From: Pseudoips prasinana | Lineage: Eukaryota; Arthropoda; Insecta; Lepidoptera; Nolidae | DNA: 64,000 nt | Direction: 5' to 3' | NCBI GenBank assembly: GCA_951640165.1 | Contig: OX621261.1 | Coordinates: 2,170,001-2,234,000, forward strand | Shown here: piece after piece, positions 10,237 through 23,196 of the stretch | How the letters are laid out: each line of letters begins with the position of its first letter | Numbering within the stretch: the first letter of the stretch is position 1 | Program-made: the position numbers and the translations under genes | The notes under the pieces: generated by a model | What the model was told of the DNA's origin: nothing | What the model saw: the letters and a program-made list of their open reading frames with translations, nothing else | Databases searched by the model: none

Positions 10237-10598
10237 TGGAACGAAGTTCCTTATCGCGCGTTGTGAAAGGGGGCTAGACGGAAAAAAAATCTTATGAAAA
10301 GTTGTCACGACACTTTTTGCAGCTGTGCATGTTTCTCTGTCTGCCTCTCTCTCTCTTATTCTTATTCTTTATTGCACACAGAAAACAATAAAAAGAAATA
10401 AAATTTATGAAATAAAGACATGTACATAGGCGAGCTTAACTCAATAATGAGTTTTCTTACAGCAAACCAAACACAGAGGACAATTTGTTTTACAGGGTAG
10501 AACAGTGTACAACATTATCTATCTAAATTAATTTTACCTACCTATATGTATAAATACCTACATACTAAATTATATCAATACTACATAATAAATAATAT

Positions 10599-12222
<1,624 letters not shown>

Positions 12223-12417
12223 TCTCTTATAGAAAGCAAGCCAGATATTTTCATTTCTATTTCGCATTGAACAGTGTGGTGTCACGACGACTATTTTTGT
12301 TGAGTGTACAGGTTATTTGTACATAATAAATAATAAGAAATAACTTCGTTCCATCCGGGTGTCCCTTGACACCTCTCAAGTTTTTCTTCAGAAATCTTTA
12401 AAGTGAAACGTATAAAT

Positions 12418-12500
12418 TTAAGTGCGGGTGGGAATCGAACCCACGACCACGGAGTATCCGGTGCCATGTGCGTTATCGCTCCGCCACCGCACCGTGGTAC
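12418..12500 (-). repeat. tRNA-like SINE head
   Basis: The minus strand reads GGTGCGGTGGCGGAGCGATA, then a B box GTGGGTTCGATTCCCAC. No CCA-ready acceptor stem or cloverleaf is obvious, so it is a SINE relic rather than a tRNA gene. Confidence 0.55.
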
Positions 12501-12649
12501 TGAGACCCGAATTTATACAATCCATTCGATATTTCTTAACGCATTGAAGACGCTTTTAACGCCATCTTACTGTTTGTCATGTTATTAAATTTAGGAAAAT
12601 GATTATAATTGTAATTGAAATTTATATTAGTGTTCGTTGTATTTGTAAT

Positions 12650-12809
12650 ATTAACATTTGGTCTAGCGGCAGCGTGTTCACCCGCAGAGAACGAGGGTCC
12701 TGGGCTCAAATCCCGGGTCGGGCCAAAAGTGATTATGGGATTTCACTGTAAATAGAAAATTTTTTCAGCATCAGCCCGAAGTCTGGGAGTTGGCGGTATT
12801 ATAATTATA
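12650..12809 (+). repeat. SINE-E, 5' part
   Basis: tRNA-derived head GGTCTAGCGGCAGCGTG with B box GGCTCAAATCCC. Truncated near the Helitron at 12810. Fuller copies lie at 22378-22748 and 50074-50400. Confidence 0.75.
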
Positions 12810-13130
12810 TCTATACATATAATAAAATCGTAGGAAAGTCAAAACTGTACACTGGATATTTTTTTAAAAGGATAGCTTGGGCGTAATCTGCAATCGATAT
12901 CGAAGCCAAAAATATCGTTTTTATAATTTCGGTCTGTGTGTCTGTTTGTCTGTATGTATGTCCGGGCTAAACTCGAAAAGCACTGCATGGATTTACTTCA
13001 AATTTTGCATGAATATTACTAAGAGGTCGGGTCAACATATAGGCTACATATTATCATGCTATCACCTACGGATGAGGAGCTATGATGATTTATAAAATTT
13101 TACGTGGGTTAAACCGCGGGGCACAGCTAG
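12810..13130 (+). mobile_element. Helitron family 2, full-length (321 bp)
   Basis: Starts TCTATACATATAATAAAATC after A. Ends hairpin, GGGGCACAGCTAG, then T. Family 2 has many copies here. Confidence 0.85.
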
Positions 13131-13329
13131 TAATAGAATACAAACGGTCACACACTTTTCTTAATAAATAAGTTATAGTTTATAGTATTTGTTAATGAGT
13201 AATCCATGTAGTTATCCACATCTTAATGAGCGGTTTAGGGTAGCTTCAACCTGTTTCTTTTGTGTTACATCTCAAAATTTCACTCTAATCATTTATTCAT
13301 AACAAGAATAGAAGTATAACTTCAATAAA

Positions 13330-13398
13330 CGTGTTCATCACACAAAGATTTATGATGGGAATCGAACCCACGGCCTGTGACTTAGCAGTCAGAGTCAG
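13330..13398 (-). repeat. tRNA-like SINE head fragment
   Basis: The minus strand shows GACTGCTAAGTCACAGG and a B box GTGGGTTCGATTCCCATC. Confidence 0.5.
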
Positions 13399-13985
13399 AA
13401 TAGAATGGAATAGAAATATTGATTTGTAAGAATATTGTTGTCACAGGTTGATACAGTTTAAAATGTCCAAAATATTCTGCCGTTTCCGGCGCACAAATCT
13501 TTACAGGTCAAATATATTTTTATAATCAATACAAATTCAATTTGCAAAATTATTAATTCTGAAACAATTACCAAGTACTGAAAAAAGGGCACAGTTTTTG
13601 AGTTTTACATAGCATTATGGTCTAATTTAAATGTAACATCGAATTACTCCTTTAAAAAGTCGTCAACTGAATAATAACATTTATATAATAGAAAATTAAA
13701 TAGTTTGTTTTTAAATGTCCAGGGATTTAGTGTTTTGAATACATTAGGTAATTTATTATAAACACGAATTGCCATACAAAAAACATTATCAGAGAAAAGT
13801 GAAATTCTCTGCGACGGTACACATAATTTATGAATTTTGCGACTCTTCCTAATTACAATATCATTGTGCATATCAAATAAAGTTATATTCTCATGTACAA
13901 AAATACAAATTTCGAATACATATAAGGCCGGGAGTGGTAATATTTTAATCTTTTTAAATACAGGGACACAGCTATCTAATCACTA
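13395..13985 (-). pseudogene. LINE ORF2 C-terminal fragment
   Basis: The minus-strand frame is open from about 13976 to 13644. It reads FKKIKILPLPALYVFE, then IRVYNKLPN and YYSVDDFLKE before the stop. This pattern (LPxxYxFE, YNKLP, FKxxL, YYSxxDFL) is the C-terminal end of CR1/Daphne-like LINE ORF2 proteins and recurs at 19.2, 38.6, 44.8, 48.6 and 60.6 kb. The RT domain is absent. A GAATAGAATGGAATAG-type tail marks the 3' end near 13395. Confidence 0.7.
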
Positions 13986-14029
13986 CCTAAATAGGCCAGA
14001 GATTTGAAGTAACGATCACAATTAAATAG

Positions 14030-14830
14030 TTTTAGTAGCAAAGCTTATGAACTTATTAACACGTGATCGGTCATCCCGAGCAAGTGATCTGACCCCCATT
14101 CCGAATTCCATCTATTTACTTCAGCGGCCGTCTGAGCTGTGGCCCGAACCCCATAAGGGTGCTCTCGGGTATAAGTCGCTTAAATTAAGCTACTGGTTGA
14201 GAGCCTTTTGCGCTAGCCAACTGCTCGTTGTTTTTAATTCTTTAATTTTAATATACTATTGCTAAATGTAACAATAACAGCTTAGTAACTTGCTATTTAT
14301 TATTTATTTAAGGACTAGCTATGCCCCACGGTTTACTCGCTTAAATTTTCTAAATTATCATAGCTCCTCCCCGTATACGATAGCGTGATAATATGTTGCC
14401 TATATGTTGACCCGACCTCTTAGTAATATTAATGCAAAATTTGAAGTAAATCCATGCAGTACTTTTTGAGTTTAGCCCGAACATACATACAGACAAACAG
14501 ACACACAAACAAAAATCTAAAAACTATATTCTTGGCTTCGATATCGACTGTGGATCACGCCCTAAGTATCCTTTAAATATTCAATGTACAGTTTTGGCTC
14601 TTCTACGTTTTTATTATATGTATAGATATTAAAAATATATGTGACGAAACAGACCGCACGGACGGACTAATTCAAAATATTTTGTTGCTTTTATTACTGT
14701 TTTTAAACTGTGTTTATGTACTGCATTGTTAGCTTGACAAGTACAAGTGTATGTAAATACCCAAGTGCTGAATACATTTCATTATTTCAGCTAACAGTAA
14801 TATTGTATTAAATAATAAAACGGCATTAAA
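14030..14830 (-). repeat. Rep-R repeat, split by a Helitron
   Basis: The minus-strand sequence matches 56620-56935 (shared GGGTTCGGGCCACAGCTCAG-like and ACTTGTACTTGTCAAGC blocks). Interrupted at 14315-14626. Confidence 0.6.
14315..14626 (-). mobile_element. Helitron family 2, full-length
   Basis: Minus orientation: CTAG end at 14315-14318 preceded by a weakened GC hairpin; TC start at 14625-14626. Confidence 0.8.
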
Positions 14831-15180
14831 ACACATATTAACGCTTTCGAAACGCGCCCACCCTTACGGGCGCAGCACGCAACTCAGCACGGAAAAATTA
14901 TACCAGTTCACATTAAAACGAGGTTTATTAATTTAATGTATTCCTTTACCGACTGCTTTCACGGCAGCGCCATAGACAACTATGTATACACAGACAAGAA
15001 ACTGCATAAATAGGTTAGAATCACACAAGGTTTGCCATAATAATAATATGGAATTCTGACCTTCATATAGACAAAACCATTCAGACAATATAGACAAAGA
15101 CATGATGTAGTATATTATATCTAAAAAAATTTTGATAACTAAACCTTTATATAAACTTGACAATAATTGTCCCTAGATAT
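14831..15180. other. No feature recognised
   Basis: The minus-strand frame 14933-15163 has no recognisable motif. The rest is AT-rich. Confidence 0.4.
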
Positions 15181-15545
15181 TATTGAAGTTATACTTCTTT
15201 TGGCGCGATGGAGAAAAATGATGAGAGTGAATTTTTACGATGCGCGCGCACACCGACACCAAAAAATTTAACAGCATGACGTTAGTTCTAGGTGGTATGA
15301 GAGTGAATTTTTACGATTTATTTTTACGATGCGCGCGCACGGTGCGCGCGCATCGTAAAAATAACAGCAAGAAGTTAGTTCTAGGTGGTATGAAAATGTA
15401 TGAGAGTGAATTTTTACGATGCGCGCGCATCGTAAAAATAACAGCATGACGTTAGTTCTAGGTGGTATGAAAATTGATAACTATGTTCAAGTTGTATATT
15501 AAGAAGTATAACTTCTAAAGCGTGTACATAAGTACACACAAGTTT
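15181..15545 (-). mobile_element. M1 MITE, inverted copy
   Basis: TIRs at 15185-15198 and near 15511-15525, three internal units and the leader at the right end. Confidence 0.8.
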
Positions 15546-15997
15546 TTTTTTATTATTAACATAAGCCAGTTAATAACTAAATCATAAAATGAACTCGTTG
15601 TCTTCAATTCTTTAATTTTAAATAGTAGTACTAAATTTTAAATAAATCAACTTCTTATTTAATTAAGGACACATAGTAATAACAATGTAATAATAACAAT
15701 GAATAGTTCCACTTGCCTCCAGAGCAAAGAAGGAGACAAAATGATATAACGAAGCTATAGCCTCAAAGAAACGAGAGAATTGCAACTAGAGAAGCCAGCT
15801 GCAAAAGCGCCGAGCATCAATTTTAGGGGCCTAAGTGAGCTGTTAAACGCACGGAACTTATTCCTTGTTGCTGCAAAATGCGTATAATAACCTACTCCAG
15901 ATATTGGTTGCAAGCTGAAGCTGAAAATGTGTTAATATCAGATTAATATTTATTAAAAATAAATACATTATTCTTAATTAATAATTATCTTCTATTT
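15546..15997. other. Mostly unassigned; Rep-R scrap at the left
   Basis: About 15595-15650 resembles Rep-R (TCTTCAATTCTTTAATTTTA). The rest is not recognised. Confidence 0.4.
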
Positions 15998-16571
15998 TTA
16001 GGGTTCCGTAGCCAAATGGCAAAAAACGGAACCCTTATAGATTCGTCATGTCTGTCTGTCTGTATGTCTGTCCGTCCGTGTGTCACAGCCATTTTTTTCC
16101 GAAACTATAAGAGCTGTATTGTTGATACTTGGTAAGTAGATGTATTCTGTAAACCGCATTAAGATTTTTACACAAAAAATAATAATAATTTTAGGGGTTC
16201 CCCATACATTGAACTGAAACTCAAACATTTTTTTTTCATCGAACCCATACATGTGGGGTATCTATGGATAGGTCTTCAAAAATATATTGAAGTTCCTAAT
16301 ATCATTATTTTTTTTCTAAACTGAATAGTTTGCGCGAGAGACACTTCCAAAGTGGAAAAATTAGTGTTCTAAAATAAGAGAATGATAAAAAAAATATATA
16401 TATGATGTACATTACCATGTAAACTAACAACGAAAATTGGTTTGAACGAGATCTAGTAAGTAGTTTTTTTTAATACGTCATAAACCGCAATTTACCTCTC
16501 ATTTAATCCACTTTAATACTTGCTGCTACGGAACCCTTCATGTGCGAGTCCGACTCGCACTTGGCCGGTTT
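15998..16571 (-). repeat. GCC repeat, inverted copy
   Basis: AGGGTTCCGTAGCCAAATGG at the left, CCGACTCGCACTTGGCC at the right. Full-length. Confidence 0.85.
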
Positions 16572-17258
16572 TTTAGTTTGATTCTCTATAAAAACTATGT
16601 TTTTTAGTTTGTTTAAATTATTATTAATTTCACTTTTTAGTTCAATTATTTATATAAGTGTGTTTTTTTTTTATTTTTTAAGTTAAATTTTTTTTTAACA
16701 AAACGTTTTTTTTGATAATGTGTTAATATCAGATAAGTCGGTTAAGGATAATGATTGGAAATTTAAATTATCATATATTACTGCAATATAAAAATGAAAA
16801 AAAAATGGAATAATCTTATCAAATTAGTGTATTGTCATCGGTCCTCGATAAATGTACAAAGTTTTAATGAAATCTGATCGTTTCAAGTGGGTCAAAATCT
16901 TGCCCAAAGGAGTCGGTTACAAACAAACATATAAGTGAAGCGCGTAAAAACGTGAGAACGAAGCTAAAGTACTTTTAACTATATATATACAAACAAAAAT
17001 GCTAGGAAAACTGTTCGGAAAACATTTTCATATTGTAATAAGCATGGCACGCTTCATAATGTGACGCGGACACGCACGCCACTAATTTGGGTTCCAACTT
17101 AATAAGTTGGGAACTTATATTTTTATCAGTTACTACGGGAAGTGCTGATAAAAAGTTTCAATGTTTGGAAAAATAAAATCAGACAAATAATAGTTGGTTT
17201 CGTGTTTTATTTATTTATTTTTCATCTCATGCTCTATATCTGCCCGTCTTATTCATTA
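16572..17258. other. No feature recognised
   Basis: Strongly AT-rich. No gene, RNA or named repeat seen. Confidence 0.4.
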
Positions 17259-17398
17259 CTAGCTGTGCCCCGCGGTTTAACATGCGTTAAACTTTATAGA
17301 TTAAAGCCTATGTGTTAATCCAGGGTATCAGCTAACTCCATACCAAATTTTATTAAAATCGCTGCAGCCGTTTAGACGTGAAGATGTAACAAACATAC
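17259..17398 (-). mobile_element. Helitron family 1 fragment
   Basis: CTAG at 17259-17262 with a hairpin-like CCCGCGGTT. It lacks the 5' end and joins SINE-A. Confidence 0.65.
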
Positions 17399-17402
17399 GG
17401 GC

Positions 17403-17665
17403 AGGTTGACGTGGTAGGTAGATTAGTAGCTTTTCACCCCGCAGGTCGCGGGTTCGGTTCCCACCCAGGATAGATATTTGTGTGAATGAATATGTCTGAT
17501 TGTCCTGAGTCTGGGTAATTATCTGTATAAGTAAGTATGTATTTACTAAAGAGTATATTATGTAGTACATCAGTTATCTGGTTTCCATAGTACAAACTCT
17601 GCTTAGTTTGAGATCATACGGCCGTGTGTGAATAAAATAAAGTCCCAGGATATTATATAATATAA
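17403..17665 (+). repeat. SINE-A copy
   Basis: B box GGGTTCGGTTCCCACCC, body CAGATATTTGTGTGAAT-like, tail with GTCCCAGGATATTAT. Confidence 0.8.
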
Positions 17666-17668
17666 AAA

Positions 17669-18531
17669 AGCGGCCAAGTCCGAGTCGCACTCACCCATGA
17701 ATGGATCCGTAGTTTAGCAAGTATTGCAGCAAGTTACATACGATTTATGACGTATTAAAAAACTACTTACTAGATCTCGTTCAAACCGATTTTCGGTGGA
17801 AGTTTGCATTGTAATGTATATCATATATTTTTTTTAGTTTCATCATTCTCTTATTTTAGAAGTTCCAGAGGGGGACACACATTTTACCACTTTGGAAGTG
17901 TCTCTCGCGCATATTCAGTTTAGAAATTAATGATATTGGAAACCTCAATTTAATTTTTGAAGACATATCTATAAAAACCCCACACACGGGTTTGATGAAA
18001 AAAAAATTGAATTTCAATACTAAGTATGGGGAACCCCCAAAATTTATAGTATTTTTTTTTCTATTTTAATGTGAAAATCTGAATTCGGTTCACAGAATAC
18101 ATCTACTTGCCAAGTTTCAACAGTATAGTTATTATGGTTTCGGATAAATGTGGACGGACAGACAGACAGACAGAGTTCGAGGTTCCTAAAGTAGGTTATT
18201 GCTATGGAGATAGAAGCTTACAGAAACGTATACTTATTATTTACTAGAAAGTCTCTAAATGTACAAATTAATATTTTGAAACTTAAGTTTATCTGACCTA
18301 AGATGTATGTATGTGTATACTTGATTACTTTCACTGTATTTTGTATGGTCTACTGTATACCAGTCAAAAATTGTGACTCGATGGTTCTCACAGACAAACC
18401 GTTTATACGGTTTTGTGAGACAATGTCTAATGTAATGTTCTTTATTGTAAAGAGCTAATAAATATATATATATAAAAAAAACACATGACGAATCCATAAG
18501 GGTTCCGTTTTTGCCATTTGGCTACGTAACC
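17669..18531 (+). repeat. GCC repeat interrupted near its 3' end
   Basis: The main body runs 17669-18175. The last ~45 bp (GGGTTCCGTTTTTGCCATTT) reappear at 18487-18531. Confidence 0.75.
18176..18484 (+). mobile_element. A-tailed retroinsertion of unknown origin
   Basis: About 310 bp inserted in the GCC repeat, ending CTAATAAATATATATATATA plus an A run. AATAAA followed by an A tail suggests retrotransposition of a polyadenylated RNA or a 5'-truncated LINE. No protein is recognisable. Confidence 0.45.
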
Positions 18532-18949
18532 CTAAAAAAATATGACACATAAAAAATACATGGTGTTTGATTACAGCACACTTAGCTTATCCAAGATAAA
18601 TAATTAACAAAGGTGTCGTAATATAAAAGTATTATAGTACCACGAACAAATAAAATGCTAAGTTAATGTGCAAATAAAATCGCTACCCCTTATATTTTAA
18701 GCCACGTTAACCCAACCACAATGACATGGACGATTTGAGTTTGCAAACATTTTGGGTCATTTTGTACCCCGCTGTTAATAAGGGGTGACAGGCTGAGATC
18801 GATAAACCGGCCATTTTAAATAGGCTGGAAAAGGAGGACTTCTATTTTTAAAATAAGTATTACAACCCTCCGCATACATTCACCAATCGCAAGGCGTTCA
18901 AATTAGAACTACTACCGTCTAACGGGGTGAACAGGAATGCAGGGGTGTC
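18532..18949. repeat. Two short shared repeats, otherwise unassigned
   Basis: 18559-18630 (ACATGGTGTTTGATTACA ...) recurs at 21044-21122. 18690-18830 resembles 26225-26370 (GACGATTTGAGTTTGCAAAC-like, then TTAATAAGGGG). Confidence 0.5.
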
Positions 18950-19800
18950 AAAGTCAAAGCCAAAGTCAAAATCATTTATTCTGTAAAAAATTTACATTGA
19001 TGTGGAATCGTCATATTTTTTTACCCTACCGTGCAGTGCATGACGTGGCAGCTACTGAGAAACACTGCCAGAAAACTCAGTAGGAATCCTTTTTTAAAAT
19101 AAAATATACTTAAGATTAATCACAATCATGTGTGTTGACTCGGAACAACTCAATCCTAAGCACTTTTATCACTTAAATAATCAGAAATTTTGTAATATGC
19201 TACACAATTCGGCTTTAATAATTCTTTTAAACTTATTCGTAGATAATTCTCTAATATCATTGGGAAGTTTGTTATAGAATCTTATACATTGCCCCATAAA
19301 AGAGTTACTTATTTTGTGGAGACGGGTAGTATGCAATATGAGATTATTCTTATATCTAGTATTTACATTATGTGTATCGCTCCTTTTACAGAAGGAATCG
19401 ATATTTTTATGCACATATAGTAAGTTCTCATATATATACTGAGATGGTACAGTCAGAATGTTAACCTCTTTGAACTTTTCTCTTAGAGACACTCTCGGGC
19501 CAATATTATAGATAGCTCTTACAGCTCTTTTTTTGCAATATAAATATGGTGTTAATGTCAGCAGAGCTTCCCCAGAGAAGAATTCCATAGGACATTACAC
19601 TATGAAAATAACTGAAATAAACCATTCTAGCTGTGGCAACAGAAAAGAGACGAAACAAAAAGTTGATATTGTAACTACAATAAAACGAGAAATTATAAAT
19701 TAAGCCACAGATTGCTTTATTGGCCACGTGATCAAACTTGTAATTTTGTAACTAAGCCACGGGAAAATGAGATAGTCGCTAATAAAGTAATTCATCTTTT
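18950..19800 (-). pseudogene. LINE ORF2 C-terminal fragment, frameshifted
   Basis: Minus-strand frames 19727-19506 and 19588-19181 overlap and together read YFSYFHSVMSYGILLWG, then KKRAVRAIYNIGPRVS, FKEVNILTVPSQYIYE and CIRFYNKLPNDIRELS. This is the post-RT region of CR1/Daphne/Kiri-type LINEs. A frameshift near 19560 separates the two blocks. The 3' UTR leads to a GACTTT-rich tail at 18950-18985. A second, shorter copy of the same 3' end lies at 51052-51363. The RT core is missing. Confidence 0.75.
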
Positions 19801-19859
19801 ATTTGAGTTAGGTTAGGTTAGAACTGTAACCGAAGCGAGCGCACCGCGGCAGCGGCCGC

Positions 19860-20178
19860 CGTGCGCTAGATACACTATTGTTGGTGAGGATTGGCGGAAA
19901 GTTTAAAAACCCCACTTATTTTTAAGAGGGCAGTTTTATGGTTTCCGGTACTTAACATATTTTTATATTGAGATCTTAGAGGTACGGTTTGTTTTCGGGT
20001 TTCATTTAACGCTGGAAATAGGATTATGTTACTTTTAACAAATTTGGCTACTTCTAATATGTAAAGACTCGGAAAAGTTAGCAAATTATGAGCTTTGAAA
20101 ATAGGTACACAACTATCAGTAACTTTAAGTTTAAATATTGCTCTTATGCATCGCTTTTGGACTTTGAAAATACTTTTC
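19860..20178 (-). pseudogene. Second LINE C-terminal fragment
   Basis: The minus strand reads QKRCIRAIFKLKVTDSCVP then LLTFPSLYILEVAKFVKSN, the same post-RT region from a different LINE family. Truncated on both sides. Confidence 0.65.
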
Positions 20179-20224
20179 CATCAAGGGATACCTAAAGGTC
20201 TGTAGAAATCTAAGAACGTTGTAC

Positions 20225-20907
20225 AGACCTTTAGGTAGGTAGATTTTTTAGATTCCCATCCCATAAAACCGATTTCTTCTCCAAATCCTTCACTGTTCAG
20301 GCAGTTAGGCTGTGGAACTCTATTCCGCATAACATACGTAACTGTAATACAATCTCCATCTATACATATAATAAAATCGTAGGAGAGTCAAAACTGTACA
20401 TTGAATATTTTTAAAAAGGATACTTGGGGCGTGATCTGTAATCGATATCGAATCCAAAAATATAGTTTTTAGAATTTTTGTCTGTGGGTCTGTTTGTCTG
20501 TATGTATGTCCGAGCTAAACTCAAAAAGTACTGCATGGATTTACTTCAAATTTTGCATGAATATTACTAAGAGGTCGGGTCAACATATAGGCTACATATT
20601 ATCACGCTATCACTTACGGGGGAGGTGCTATGATAATTTATAAAATTTAACGCGGGTAAAACCGCGGGGCACAGCTAGTATTTAATAAAAGGTTAAACGA
20701 ACACTACCTTTCCTCTTTGCCTTAGATATATGTATTTTATTATTTTAAATTATGTATATGTGTATGTTTTTTTCGTATGTATGTATATCTTCCGACATAC
20801 TCATATCTTCCTCTCCTCCTAAATCTCCTCTTGCAGGTCTATTGGAAGAGATTTCTTTAGATATAAGTAGTACCTTTGTACAATGTCTTCTCTTGTAATA
20901 AATAAAT
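20225..20907 (+). pseudogene. LINE 3' end, split by a Helitron
   Basis: FTVQAVRLWNSIPHNIRN before the Helitron and FNKRLNEHYLSSLP after it resemble the ORF2 C-terminus of the LINE at 29192 (FSVQAARLWNALPETVRG). The 3' UTR also shares TGGAAGAGAT and TTTGTACAAT. It ends in an AATAAATAAATAAA tail. Confidence 0.7.
20359..20678 (+). mobile_element. Helitron family 2, full-length (320 bp)
   Basis: TC at 20359, hairpin and CTAG ending at 20678, followed by T. Inserted within the LINE coding remnant. Confidence 0.85.
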
Positions 20908-21002
20908 AAACGTTAAGCTAAGTGTAAGCCGCGTGTGTCCGCTACAAACCTCAACTCTCAATCAGTCACAGTTCATTAACTCATTCTTATAAGTATTTGA
21001 AC

Positions 21003-21237
21003 ACCGTAGCCTAGTTGGTAAAAAAATATAGCATATCAATATATACATGGTGTTTGATTACACATGTTTTGCTATCACTTAGCTTATCCAAGATAAATAA
21101 TTAACAAAGGTGTCGTAATACGGTAACCATAGCCTAGTTGGTAGTGCTCCTGCCTACGAAGCTGGTGGTCCTGGGTTCGAATCCCGGTAAGTGCGAATAT
21201 TTGAGTCATGGATGTTTTCTATGTATATACGTATTTA

Positions 21238-21295
<58 letters not shown>

Positions 21296-21395
21296 TATGT
21301 ATATCTTCGCCTGGTACCCATAGTACAAGCTTTGCTTAGTTTGGGGCTAGGATGATCTGTGTGACATTGTCCCTATATGTCTCTATATATATAAT
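21003..21395 (+). repeat. SINE-C copy with an insertion in its head
   Basis: The A-box region GTAGCCTAGTTGGTA appears at 21006 and again at 21126, bracketing ~100 foreign bases (21021-21121). The direct repeat looks like a ~14 bp target duplication. Then B box GGGTTCGAATCCC, the SINE-C body and a (TA)n tract at 21238-21292. Confidence 0.75.
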
Positions 21396-21439
21396 ATTCC
21401 AATTTAACTGAACTATCGACTTTCAATCATCAACAAAAG

Positions 21440-21552
21440 ACTGTGACAGCGATTTCACTAAAATTTGGTATTGAGTTAGCTGACACCTTGGATTAACACA
21501 TAGGCTATAATTTATAAAGTTTAACGCAGGTAAAACCCCGGGGCACTGCTAG
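21440..21552 (+). mobile_element. Helitron family 1, 3' part
   Basis: Body TTAGCTGACACCTTGGATTA, hairpin, ending CTAG at 21549-21552. Confidence 0.65.
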
Positions 21553-21609
21553 TTATTCATAATTTAGAAAAATCTATAGAAATGGTTCTTTCTGTACCTA
21601 ATTACAGGT

Positions 21610-22010
21610 AAACCTATAAAATAAAAAAGGTTTTTATTCACGTCGACTTTAAAAAAGCGCTTGTAAATAGTCAGAACATGCTCGTAGTAATATATAATTA
21701 ATTTATTTCTATATACATATAGATATTTAGGTACACGGATTGTAGGAAATAATTTACAATAAGATTTATTTTATAATAGTAACAATATTTAGCTAACTTA
21801 AATTAAGTTATTGTCAAGGATCATGTGTAGGTTTAATTATCTAAATTTTAAATTTTTGCTATATTTTTACTACATATTGTCTGAATGGTTCTGTCTATAT
21901 TAAGGTACGAATTAAATGTTATTATTATGGCGGGCCTTATATTTATAACGACGGTCGCGTTTTAATGCTACCACAGGATCCAACAGGCCCCAACTGAGAA
22001 GACCCAGCGA
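21610..22010 (-). repeat. Rep-B, near full-length
   Basis: Read on the minus strand it starts GGGTCTTCTCAGTTGGGGCC and ends GTGAATAAAAACC plus a T/A tail. Confidence 0.75.
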
Positions 22011-22211
22011 TATAAAAATCCATAGTATCTAACGTGTCGCAGGATATTTATTAATATATTTTTTTTTTTTTTTGAATGTCTTTGTTATGTCTATTGTGAA
22101 TTGTATACTAACATAGTTCTATAAGTTTTATTGTTACTAACCTTTCTATGGAATAATTTTCTAAAGTAAATGATTATTATTATTATTATTAATATTTTTG
22201 CACTCATAGCA

Positions 22212-22340
22212 AGATGCTCTTACCGATTAGAGGTTAAGCAACTAGACTCGCAGTCAGTCCATAGATGGGTGACCGCCAAAATGGTAAAAATTCTTAGCGT
22301 CTCCGTGCTTTGTTAGTCTTTTGGTCCCGGTCAACAGCGA
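22212..22340 (+). repeat. 5S-rRNA-derived SINE (5S-SINE)
   Basis: AGGTTAAGCAACTAGACTCG ... CATAGATGGGTGACCGCC aligns with the internal promoter of 5S rRNA: A box GTTAAGCAACG and C box GATGGGTGACCGCC. It is too diverged and lacks the paired ends of a real 5S gene. Other copies: 38694-38896 (-), 49417-49620 (-). Confidence 0.65.
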
Positions 22341-22377
22341 TAAGCCATATCAACGGACCATTGACGTGCATTGATGT

Positions 22378-22748
22378 AATAATAATGTCCTCCTAGCCGA
22401 ATTTCGGCCACGGCGGCCAGTCTCAACAGAGATTAGCCATCTGCGCGGGACATATAATAGTGCTCAAGTGTGTGCGCAAACACAGGAGCACTTACTATTC
22501 CATCACTCTCATGATCCGATGGGACGCCTAGCGACACGACCGGAAAGAGGTCAGGTACAGGACCGATGGCTTTACGTGCTCTCCGAGGCACGGGGGTATA
22601 ATACCGCCAACTCCCAGACTTCGGGCTGATGCTGAGAATTTTTTCTTTTTACAGAAATGTCCCAAAATCATTAATGGCCCGACTCGGGATTTGAACCCAG
22701 GACCTCGTTATCTGCGGGTGAACACGCTAACGCTAGACCAACGAGACC
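22378..22748 (-). repeat. SINE-E, full-length
   Basis: The tRNA-like head is at the right (minus strand TTGGTCTAGCGTTAGCGTG, B box GGGTTCAAATCCC), the tail GGACATTATTATT at the left. About 370 bp. Confidence 0.75.
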
Positions 22749-22953
22749 GTCAAACATTTATGTACCAAATGTCTCTCCCCCTTTTTGGGGAGGTTTGTGA
22801 GCCACTGTTAATTAAATTTGTCAGACTAAGATCAATAGGAAGTGACAATGAATTTGAAATGTTGAAAAAAGTTTCATTTGGTTCCGTTTGACGGTCCATT
22901 TGTGACGTGAATTTTAATGATTGGGAACGTGACGTCTATAGTTCGATCTCCAG

Positions 22954-23120
22954 TAAGGCTCTAGACAGACGGACCGCATTTCAACTGCAACTGCACGCCG
23001 ACTGCAAATGAACTGCAATCGGACTGCGCGTTTGTTCCATTGCAGTCGTGTCAACTGCACTTGAACTGCAATTTGCGGTTGAATTGCAGTTGAAATGCGG
23101 TCCGTCTGTGTAGAGCCTTA
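22954..23120. mobile_element. Palindromic MITE (~165 bp)
   Basis: Ends TAAGGCTCTAGACAGACGGA and inverted complement. Arms continue through GCATTTCAACTGCAA. The whole element is nearly a hairpin. Bordered by TAA/TTA. Confidence 0.75.
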
Positions 23121-23196
23121 AGGCGCGGTGTAATCACGAAATTAAACGAGGTAGAAGCTAGTGTAATTTATCAGAAGACGACTAGAATATATTGAT

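Noticed and set aside
12418..12500. Genuine tRNA gene
   Set aside because: A B box is present but no full cloverleaf with paired acceptor stem; the sequence fits a SINE head. The same applies to the other tRNA-like heads.
19800..19820. Interstitial telomere array (TTAGG)n
   Set aside because: Only about two to three units (also near 40250); too short to be meaningful.
22212..22340. Functional 5S rRNA gene
   Set aside because: Only the internal promoter region resembles 5S; the terminal helix is missing.
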